A stretch of DNA of 8,026 bases, taken from NCBI GenBank assembly GCA_947176455.1, contig CAMWQQ010000065.1, forward strand, positions 1 to 8,026, written 5' to 3'. Below the pieces are notes generated by a model, which had not been told where the DNA came from, did not search any database, and saw only the letters and a program-made list of their open reading frames with translations. Source of the stretch: an uncultured Odoribacter sp. (lineage in GTDB: Bacteria; Bacteroidota; Bacteroidia; Bacteroidales; Marinifilaceae). Made by a program: the position numbers and the translations under genes. This document shows, one piece after another, positions 1 to 8,026 of this stretch. Position 1 is the first letter of the stretch. Each line of letters begins with the position of its first letter.

Positions 1-421
1 CCTTATGGTAGGCTTCATCCACCTTCTTGCGAAATTCCGCAATGTACTTGTTCAAAGGCTGAAGGATTTTCTCAATGTTTTCCCGGTTGGTTTCCGTGAA
101 ACGCTTCGACTTGTCATCCAAAATCTCCGTCGCCAAGTTTCGGAACTGCTCCGCCAGCAACTGCCCGACCTCTCCCATTTCTTTCTTTTGGGAGGCCAGT
201 TTCTCCTCCGTGAGCCGCAGATTTTCCTTCAACCGCTCGGCTTCACGCAAAAGGGCGATATGCTCCTCCTGCAACCCCTGTTCCTTCGCCTGCAATGCGT
301 CAAAAGCCTCCTGCAACATCTTCAAGCGCATCCGCTCGGCATTCCTGCCGGCAACGGCAAACAAATACCCCACCGCAAAACCGGCAATGATACAAAAGAT
401 TCCTATAATCAACAAATTCAT
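1..421 (-). CDS. rmuC: RmuC family protein, N-terminal part (runs off window)
   Basis: The first 140 codons of a gene that continues past the window's left edge. The ATG at 421-419 opens a protein with an N-terminal membrane anchor (about residues 3-22, LLIIGIFCIIAGFAVGYLFA). A charged, heptad-like coiled-coil region follows (about 25-85, rich in Glu, Lys, Leu and Gln). Next comes a segment typical of RmuC: FRNLATEILDDKSKRF near 90-105, then ILQPLNKYIAEFRKKVDEAY, matching the family pattern F.nLa..il...s..f and L.Pl...i..F...v...Y. RmuC proteins are membrane-anchored, coiled-coil proteins with a C-terminal nuclease-like domain, implicated in limiting recombination at inverted repeats; that catalytic part lies outside the window. 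The start is 6 bp after the stop of the thioredoxin-like gene, so the two are probably cotranscribed. No strong ribosome binding site is visible, as is common in Bacteroidota. The family call is good; the exact role is inferred from family knowledge. Confidence 0.85.
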   Translation of the reverse strand, partial: MNLLIIGIFCIIAGFAVGYLFAVAGRNAERMRLKMLQEAFDALQAKEQGLQEEHIALLREAERLKENLRLTEEKLASQKKEMGEVGQLLAEQFRNLATEILDDKSKRFTETNRENIEKILQPLNKYIAEFRKKVDEAYHK

Positions 422-427
422 ATGCTT

Positions 428-2062
428 TTATTCGTTATTCTGCTCCCCTTGTCCCAACAAGTCTTGCAAGATTTTACGGACTTCTTCAGCAGTAGGATGG
501 ACAGCTAGAATTGTCCCCGACCGGTCCACCAGCAAAGTCATTCCTCCGGCATTTCCCGCACCATATTTATACCAGATACCTCCCCGGTCGTTCAACTCCA
601 CCAGATTCAGCCAAGGATACCCGTCCTTCTTTATCGCATTCTCCATGGCTTTTGTATTCCCGTTTTCACGAGCCACTCCCACAATGGCAAACCCTTTGTC
701 CTTAAAATCCCGATACACCGGTATCATACTTTGGGAAGTGTTCCGGCAGGAACCACACCAAGATGCCCACAAGTCAATCAAGGCAACTTTCCCCGCAATG
801 TATTCCGACAATCTGACAGGTCTGCCCTCCAAATCGGGTGCCGTAAAATCAATAAACCGACCGCCTTTTTTGATTTCCAAGGCTCCAATGTATGCTTCTA
901 TCCGCTCTGCCAACGGATGACCGGAAAATTTCTGCTGATACTTCTCCCGATACAATTTTATCATTTCAACCGCATCCAATTTGGCATCACCCCTAGAACA
1001 CTTTCTCAATAATCCCGTCAATAGGTAAAGTCCGTTCAAGGAAGGCTTTCGGGCGTATTCCAGTTTAGATTCCCCCATTTTTTGACTCCGCACGTCAAAT
1101 TTCCGATTCAACACTTTCATTTCAGGAGAGTAGATTTCATCATTCAACTCCATTTGGTCTCGCATCTGCCACATACTATCTAGGTTGACGCCTTCCGCTT
1201 CCAAACTTTTCAACCATTCCTTCATCTTGTCCGAATACATACGGTCCTCTTTTTCCAGACGCTCGTATTGCCCGAACAAAAGCGTGTCCCGGAATGTCTC
1301 TTTCTGCCATTCCTCGTAGCGAACCATTTCTTTGTTCAACTTCGTGAGAGAAACAAACACGGTCTGTTTTTCCTCGGCTGCCATCGGAGCAAAACAAATT
1401 TCTACCGTCCCCGGCTCCACCCATAAATCTTTGCTGGTCCAACTTCCATTCAGATAGTCGTGCCAACTCGCCAAAGTATAAACCGTCCTCTCGTCCGTAT
1501 AAAACGGATATTCAAACTTTCCGTCCCGTACCGGAATGGAAATGAAAGCCCCCACCCGGACATCTGTATCATAGGAAGACAAGACCAATCGGCTGCAATT
1601 GGCATTGTCTTGAATCATCCCCCGAATCATACAGCAAAATCCCTTCCGCTTCTCAGGGTATAAAGCAATCCCTTTGAACAACAACGTACCGTCCTGGTCG
1701 TAATAATCCACATACCGGTCCTCGGGCGCAGGCAATTCAAACTGCAAGGTATATTCTCGCGTTCCAGAAGCCGGCATGCCCACCCGTTTGCCCAAAGGAT
1801 AATCCAAAGAACGCACCAAACGATAACGCTTACCGGTAACGTTCCCTTGCAACCAGCCCGTATCCAATTGCACCCAATAATTGGGACGATTATAGACATT
1901 TCCCTGCACAAGAAGAGCCGTATCCGTTTTGGTAATCCGGTAGATTTCTTGATAACGTTGCACCAAATTGCTTTCTATCTTGGGATAAAGCAACGTCGTT
2001 TCATGCTGAGCAAACACACCCAAGGTCAACGATAAAAAAAGACAAGACCAAAAAAATCTCAT
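428..2062 (-). CDS. Exported TlpA-like thioredoxin-fold protein with DUF4369-like middle region
   Basis: A 544-residue protein read from the ATG at 2062-2060. A TTG five codons upstream is in frame, but the ATG gives a cleaner signal peptide (residues 1-18, MRFFWSCLFLSLTLGVFA, cleavage before QHE). No lipobox follows, so the product is probably periplasmic. Residues about 20-143 form a region I do not recognise. Residues about 145-227 resemble the beta-rich DUF4369 domain often found in Bacteroidota thioredoxin proteins. A charged, probably helical linker follows (about 240-395). The C-terminal thioredoxin/AhpC-TSA-like domain covers about 400-540, with active site W435-C436-G437-S438-C439 in the context LIDLWASWCGSC. 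The usual cis-proline before the FLID-like strand is replaced by glycine (Gly507, in AGGMTLLVD). The likely role is thiol-disulfide exchange in the envelope; the substrate is unknown. It lies 106 bp after lgt and 6 bp before rmuC. Confidence 0.85.
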   Translation of the reverse strand: MRFFWSCLFLSLTLGVFAQHETTLLYPKIESNLVQRYQEIYRITKTDTALLVQGNVYNRPNYWVQLDTGWLQGNVTGKRYRLVRSLDYPLGKRVGMPASGTREYTLQFELPAPEDRYVDYYDQDGTLLFKGIALYPEKRKGFCCMIRGMIQDNANCSRLVLSSYDTDVRVGAFISIPVRDGKFEYPFYTDERTVYTLASWHDYLNGSWTSKDLWVEPGTVEICFAPMAAEEKQTVFVSLTKLNKEMVRYEEWQKETFRDTLLFGQYERLEKEDRMYSDKMKEWLKSLEAEGVNLDSMWQMRDQMELNDEIYSPEMKVLNRKFDVRSQKMGESKLEYARKPSLNGLYLLTGLLRKCSRGDAKLDAVEMIKLYREKYQQKFSGHPLAERIEAYIGALEIKKGGRFIDFTAPDLEGRPVRLSEYIAGKVALIDLWASWCGSCRNTSQSMIPVYRDFKDKGFAIVGVARENGNTKAMENAIKKDGYPWLNLVELNDRGGIWYKYGAGNAGGMTLLVDRSGTILAVHPTAEEVRKILQDLLGQGEQNNE

Positions 2063-2168
2063 TGCAACAAATCTCAATATTCGACTTTACAACTATCCGG
2101 CACACACACTACGTCCCTTTCACTTCAGGGAATAGCTTGCCCCACTCCAGACAAAGCATATACCCCAG

Positions 2169-3035
2169 TCAAGCCTTTTTCACCGTCTTGGGAATCTTGG
2201 TGCCCGGGTCCGGTAATCGCTTACTGTACCAAAGCATAAAAATGCCGATGCAAATGAACGGTATGCTCAGGATTTGCCCCATGTCCAATGCCATGCCGGC
2301 TTCCCAGGGTTCCTGCACCTCCTTGACAAATTCAATGACAAAACGGGCGGCAAAAATCAGAATCAGGAAAGACCCGAAAATAAAACCCATGCGTTTTTTG
2401 ACCTCCGTCCGCCAATAAAGATGCTTCAGGACAAAGAAAGTGGCGAGATAGCAAATCGCCTCGTACAACTGAGCCGGATGACGGGGCAACTCCGGATTTT
2501 CCACTCCGGAATTGACGAAACGGAAGCCCCAGGCGACATTCGTCGGCAACCCCACGATTTCCGAGTTCATCAAGTTTCCCATACGAATGAAAAAACCCGC
2601 CAGGGCAATGGGAATCACCGCCCGGTCCAAAATCCAGAAAATGGATTTCTTGCTGATTTTCCGGGAATAATACCACAACCCGGCGATAATGCCGATAGCC
2701 GCACCGTGACTTGCCAGTCCCTGATAACCCGTAAACTTAAATTCCGGCACAAAACGAACGGGCAACACCATCTCCACCGGATGCTGGCTGTAATAAGCCC
2801 AGTCGTAAAAAATGCAATGTCCCAGCCGGGCGCCGACAATCGTCGCCACCGCCACATACAGCCACAGCTTGTCCAGCCATGCCGAAGGCAATCCCTCCGA
2901 CTTGAACATCTTCTCTTCCACCCGGTAACCCAAAATGAAGGCGATGGCAAACAACAATCCGTAATAACGGATTGAGATTCCGCCCAAATCAAATATCTCG
3001 GGACTGACATCCCAATTGACAAACAAGGATAACAT
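2169..3035 (-). CDS. lgt: Prolipoprotein diacylglyceryl transferase Lgt
   Basis: A 288-residue polytopic inner-membrane enzyme that transfers diacylglyceryl from phosphatidylglycerol to the lipobox cysteine of prelipoproteins, the first step of lipoprotein maturation. About seven hydrophobic segments are visible (around 18-37, 55-77, 107-123, 135-150, 190-205, 217-236 and 252-270). Family motifs appear in order: IRYYG with Tyr25; GARLGHCIFY; GLASHGAAIG with His110; the Lgt signature FIRMGNLMNSEIVG with Arg151, Asn154 and Glu159; HPAQLYE (186-192); and RFVIEFVKEVQ with Arg231 and Glu235. These match the residues known to be essential in E. coli Lgt (Y26, H103, R143, N146, E151, R239, E243). 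The HGG of many Lgt proteins is HGA here. Length is normal for the family. The ATG lies 19 bp after the secA stop with no promoter evident, so cotranscription with secA is likely; both act on exported proteins. Confidence 0.97.
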   Translation of the reverse strand: MLSLFVNWDVSPEIFDLGGISIRYYGLLFAIAFILGYRVEEKMFKSEGLPSAWLDKLWLYVAVATIVGARLGHCIFYDWAYYSQHPVEMVLPVRFVPEFKFTGYQGLASHGAAIGIIAGLWYYSRKISKKSIFWILDRAVIPIALAGFFIRMGNLMNSEIVGLPTNVAWGFRFVNSGVENPELPRHPAQLYEAICYLATFFVLKHLYWRTEVKKRMGFIFGSFLILIFAARFVIEFVKEVQEPWEAGMALDMGQILSIPFICIGIFMLWYSKRLPDPGTKIPKTVKKA

Positions 3036-3054
3036 ACTAATGAATCATTTATCG

Positions 3055-6342
<3,288 letters not shown>

Positions 6343-6417
6343 GTAATATTCGATTTTAGATTCAGACCGGCAACCGGTCACTGTTTACTATTTTACTTCA
6401 TTCGCTTAAATCCCAAG
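6343..6417 (-). promoter_or_regulatory. secA leader / intercistronic region
   Basis: The 75 nt between the small exported ORF and secA. I see no TTTG plus TAnnTTTG promoter pair of the Bacteroides type and no strong Shine-Dalgarno sequence; the last 25 nt before the ATG are AT-rich, as expected for Bacteroidota initiation regions. The only marked structure is the hairpin described separately at 6365-6379. The lack of an obvious promoter suggests secA is at least partly transcribed through the small ORF. This is inference from sequence inspection only. Confidence 0.4.
6365..6379 (-). promoter_or_regulatory. GC-rich hairpin in the secA leader
   Basis: On the transcribed strand the sequence GACCGGTTGCCGGTC is a perfect 6-bp inverted repeat around a 3-nt loop, ending 22 nt before the secA ATG. 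It stands out in an otherwise AT-rich leader and has no T-run after it, so it is not an intrinsic terminator. Its first arm (GACCGG) is also complementary to CCGGTC inside the Ala91-Gly92-Pro93 codons of the upstream ORF, so two mutually exclusive pairings are possible. A role in controlling secA translation is inference; it could equally be an operator or chance. Confidence 0.45.
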
Positions 6418-6747
6418 TCATTTCCGGCAAGACTCCGGAGCACGGATTTTGTGAGAGATATGACACAACGGACCGGCATGGATGCGAACCGTCCGGACAA
6501 GAACATAATCCGTCCGGGAAAATTCCGGTTGTGGAAAAAGGAAATAATCGGAAGGCAAGGAAGGAGCATCGGTTTTCACCCGCTCCTGCTGCATACAGGC
6601 GGAAACAAACTTCACCGTATGGGTAACCACCAGACGACACCGCTCTCCTCCCAAAGAAGCCCCCTCTGTCTGAGCCTTCAGTGGAACCGCCACAGCACAT
6701 CCCGCCATGACATACAATGCCGCTATCAGATACCTGTTCACTTCCAT
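6418..6747 (-). CDS. Small exported protein upstream of secA; candidate SecM-like secretion monitor
   Basis: A 109-residue ORF read from the ATG at 6747-6745. It starts with a signal sequence (MEVNRYLIAALYVMAGCAVA...), with plausible signal peptidase I cleavage after LKA (residue 25). The string MAGC at 14-17 is a weak lipobox alternative. The mature part has cysteines at 37, 51, 95 and 107 and no domain I recognise. Near the C terminus lies FSRTDYVLVRTVRIHAGP (76-93), resembling the E. coli SecM arrest sequence FSTPVWISQAQGIRAGP: Phe-Ser, an aromatic-aliphatic pair (YV for WI) and a final I-x-A-G-P are kept, but the critical SecM arginine is His90. A second arrest-like string, IRAP, is at 101-104, five residues before the end. 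Position directly before secA matches E. coli secM. Codon use resembles the neighbouring genes, and the drop to AT-rich sequence falls at the chosen start. Coding status is likely; the arrest function is a hypothesis. It could instead be an unrelated small envelope protein. Confidence 0.65.
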   Translation of the reverse strand: MEVNRYLIAALYVMAGCAVAVPLKAQTEGASLGGERCRLVVTHTVKFVSACMQQERVKTDAPSLPSDYFLFPQPEFSRTDYVLVRTVRIHAGPLCHISHKIRAPESCRK

Positions 6748-6753
6748 AAGTGA

Positions 6754-6761
6754 CAAAAATA
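6754..6761 (-). promoter_or_regulatory. Possible -7 box (TATTTTTG) before the small exported ORF
   Basis: On the minus strand TATTTTTG matches the Bacteroides -7 consensus TAnnTTTG exactly. The nearest upstream TTTG is only 14 nt away, shorter than the roughly 19-21 nt normally seen, and the box ends 6 nt before the ATG, which would give an almost leaderless transcript. It is therefore a weak candidate; a match of this kind is easily found by chance in AT-rich DNA. Confidence 0.22.
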
Positions 6762-6787
6762 CAAAACATTCTTCACAAAACCCATAG

Positions 6788-6832
6788 AAGTTTATAAAGT
6801 TTGTAAAGTTATAAAGTTCGTACAGTTCATTA
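6788..6832. repeat. Degenerate 9-bp tandem repeat array, left copy
   Basis: On the plus strand about five units follow one another: AGTTTATAA, AGTTTGTAA, AGTTATAA (8 bp), AGTTCGTAC and AGTTCATTA. The common core is AGTTNNTAA with a period of 8-9 bp. The same family, in opposite orientation, lies at 6899-6954, so the two arrays form an imperfect inverted pair with about 66 bp between them. Translation of such arrays gives low-complexity strings (NFINF or KVYKVYK), which is why ORFs across them are not accepted as genes. Confidence 0.75.
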
Positions 6833-6898
6833 CCCTCTTGCAAGACGCCTGATTAACGGCTATCAAGAACAAGCAACGAAAGCAAACCTCCCCAAAAA

Positions 6899-6954
6899 AT
6901 ACTTTATAACTTTCAACTTTATAAACCTTATAAACTTTATGAACTTTACAAACT
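6899..6954. repeat. Degenerate 9-bp tandem repeat array, right copy, overlapping the manC stop
   Basis: Read on the minus strand the units are AGTTTGTAA, AGTTCATAA, AGTTTATAA, GGTTTATAA, AGTTGAA and AGTTATAA, the same family as the array at 6788-6832 but inverted relative to it. The first unit supplies the last codons of manC (AGT TTG, then stop TAA). A transcript leaving manC could fold the two arrays into a long, AT-rich imperfect stem. It lacks the GC-rich stem of a standard intrinsic terminator, although a short T-run (TTTTTT) follows this array on the transcribed strand. Confidence 0.75.
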
Positions 6955-7989
6955 AACGGAAAACTCCTTAATGCGCTGTTCATCGGCTTTCCGGCAAATC
7001 AACAACACACCGTTTTCCTCGGCGACAATGTAATCCTCAAGTCCCTGAAGCACCATTTTTCTGTCATCGGAAACGTGCACGATACACCCCCTGCTCTCCA
7101 CCATTCGCACCTGTTGCCCGACAACGGCGTTGGCATCACCGTCCTTGGCGACCTGGTCGTACAATGCCCCCCACGTCCCCAAATCCGACCAACCGAAACT
7201 GGCAGGAAAAACATAAATGTTCTCCGCTTTTTCCATAACGGCATAATCAATGGAGATATTGGGACATTCCGGAAATTTCCTGCCGATGGCCGCCTGTTCG
7301 TCAGCCGTATAATACACGCTTTCCAGCGAATCGAAAATCGTCGCCACCTCCGGCAAATTATCCCGGAAAGCCTGTTCAATCGTCCGGACGTTCCAAAGGA
7401 AAATTCCGGCATTCCAATAATATCCTCCGTCAGCCAGATAACGCCTTGCCGTCTGAATGTCCGGTTTCTCCTTGAAAGCGTCCACTTCCAGGATTTCCGC
7501 TCCGCTGTTGTTTCGCGCCTTTATGTAACCGTATCCGGTTTCCGGACGTACCGGCAAGATGCCTACGGTCAGAATCCGCCCGTTTCCGGACACGAACTCC
7601 AGTCCCTTGCGGATAACCCGCCCGAATTCAGTGACATCCACCACGACATGGTCCGAAGGAGAAACGACCAGATTGGCATCAGCGTCCCTCTGTTTAATCT
7701 TCCACGTCACATAAGCGATGCAAGGAGCCGTATTGCGCATACAAGGCTCCAGCAGGAGATTGGATGCCGGAATTTCAGGCAACTGCTCCCTTACCAATGT
7801 CTTGTATTTCTCGGAAGTCACCACCCAGACATTTTCTATCGGACAAACGCCGGCAAAACGGTCCACCGTCGCCTGCAACAAAGTCCTTCCGGTACCCAGA
7901 ACGTCAATAAACTGCTTGGGCTTTTCGGGCGTACTCATGGGCCAGAAACGGCTTCCTACGCCACCTGCCATTATTACGAGATGATTCAT
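6946..7989 (-). CDS. manC: Mannose-1-phosphate guanylyltransferase (single-domain ManC)
   Basis: A 347-residue cytoplasmic nucleotidyltransferase that makes GDP-mannose from mannose-1-phosphate and GTP, the precursor for mannose- and fucose-containing surface glycans. The N-terminal pyrophosphorylase signature is clear: MAGGVGSRFWPMSTPEKPKQF (residues 7-27), with Arg14 and Lys25. Further family motifs are EPCMRNTAPC (81-90), PSDH (111-114), ETGYGYI (150-156), FKEKP (172-176), YWNAGIFLW (191-199), SIDYAVMEK (246-254) and GWSDLGTW (266-273). The length fits the guanylyltransferase alone; the C-terminal phosphomannose isomerase domain of bifunctional 470-residue ManC/AlgA proteins is absent. The ATG at 7989-7987 is preceded by an AT-rich stretch to the window edge. 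Its stop codon lies in a tandem repeat unit. It is about 200 bp from the next gene and is functionally separate from the secA group. Confidence 0.95.
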   Translation of the reverse strand: MNHLVIMAGGVGSRFWPMSTPEKPKQFIDVLGTGRTLLQATVDRFAGVCPIENVWVVTSEKYKTLVREQLPEIPASNLLLEPCMRNTAPCIAYVTWKIKQRDADANLVVSPSDHVVVDVTEFGRVIRKGLEFVSGNGRILTVGILPVRPETGYGYIKARNNSGAEILEVDAFKEKPDIQTARRYLADGGYYWNAGIFLWNVRTIEQAFRDNLPEVATIFDSLESVYYTADEQAAIGRKFPECPNISIDYAVMEKAENIYVFPASFGWSDLGTWGALYDQVAKDGDANAVVGQQVRMVESRGCIVHVSDDRKMVLQGLEDYIVAEENGVLLICRKADEQRIKEFSVSL

Positions 7990-8026
7990 GACTATTATAT
8001 TGATTTACTTATAATCGCTTAATTAC
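7990..8026. other. AT-rich region upstream of manC, cut by the window edge
   Basis: Thirty-seven bases of strongly AT-rich sequence before the manC start. It probably holds the 5' untranslated region and perhaps part of a promoter, but no TAnnTTTG box is visible and the piece is too short to judge. No coding sequence can be assigned. Confidence 0.4.

Noticed and set aside
2063..2077. In-frame TTG start five codons upstream in the thioredoxin-like gene
   Set aside because: The ATG at 2062 gives a normal signal peptide (MRFFWSCLF...); the TTG only adds RFVA and has no better ribosome binding site.
2063..2168. Promoter between lgt and the thioredoxin-like gene
   Set aside because: The 106-bp gap could hold one, but I find only TATGCTTTG, which misses the TAnnTTTG spacing, and no paired -33 box.
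6343..6381. In-frame GTG start 13 codons upstream of the chosen secA ATG
   Set aside because: The extra residues ([12 protein letters not shown]) span the leader hairpin and are not part of the SecA N terminus; [15 protein letters not shown] is the conserved start.
6398..6410. Shared TTAAGCGA followed by AAGTAAA upstream of secA and of manC (8007-8024)
   Set aside because: Match is short, AT-rich and needs a gap; two instances are not enough to call an operator.
6398..6769. 123-codon minus-strand ORF in another frame over the small exported ORF
   Set aside because: Compositionally odd (Gly/Ser/Cys-rich), no signal peptide or domain; it is an overlapping frame of the better-supported 109-residue ORF.
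6748..6843. Longer form of the small exported ORF starting at 6843 (141 residues)
   Set aside because: The extra 32 residues translate the tandem repeat array (ELYELYNFTNFINF) and would bury the signal peptide; the base composition changes at the inner ATG.
6836..6845. 10-bp palindrome TCTTGCAAGA, also found at 462-471
   Set aside because: One copy is inside coding sequence (Ile-Leu-Gln-Asp codons) and two copies of a 10-mer with no shared context can be chance.
6788..6954. CRISPR-like appearance of the repeated units
   Set aside because: Units are 8-9 bp, contiguous and AT-rich without spacers, and no cas genes are present.
6792..6983. 63-codon minus-strand ORF across the repeats
   Set aside because: It consists largely of repeat-encoded KVYKVYKV strings and overlaps the manC end in another frame; no sign of a real protein.

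Overview
The window reads as a chromosomal segment of a Bacteroidales-type bacterium. The main evidence is a SecA of about 1,095 residues carrying the N-terminal and preprotein-domain insertions I associate with Bacteroidota. A long TlpA-like thioredoxin protein with a DUF4369-like middle part and weak or absent Shine-Dalgarno sequences also fit. I cannot name the genus with confidence; Odoribacteraceae is a guess. No phage, transposon, CRISPR array, rRNA or tRNA was seen.

Every gene I accept is on the minus strand. In transcription order (high to low coordinates) they are: manC, mannose-1-phosphate guanylyltransferase (7989-6946); an AT-rich spacer with two facing arrays of a degenerate 9-bp repeat (6788-6832 and 6899-6954); a 109-residue ORF with a signal peptide (6747-6418); secA (6342-3055); lgt (3035-2169); an exported TlpA-like thioredoxin-fold protein (2062-428); and the first 140 codons of rmuC (421 to the window edge).

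The middle genes share an envelope theme. SecA powers export through SecYEG, Lgt starts lipoprotein maturation on exported precursors, and the thioredoxin-like protein is itself exported. The 19-bp secA-lgt gap and 6-bp gap before rmuC suggest cotranscription, with 106 bp between lgt and the thioredoxin gene. ManC makes GDP-mannose for surface glycans and looks like a separate unit.

The most interesting element is the small ORF directly upstream of secA. It encodes a signal peptide and, near its C terminus, the segment FSRTDYVLVRTVRIHAGP, which resembles the E. coli SecM arrest sequence (FSTPVWISQAQGIRAGP). Gene order, size, signal peptide and motif position all match a secretion monitor that would tune SecA synthesis through translational arrest. 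A second arrest-like string, IRAP, lies at residues 101-104. The 75-nt secA leader holds a GC-rich hairpin whose first arm is also complementary to the Ala-Gly-Pro codons of the motif. The key SecM arginine is replaced by histidine in the first motif, so this is a hypothesis, not an identification.
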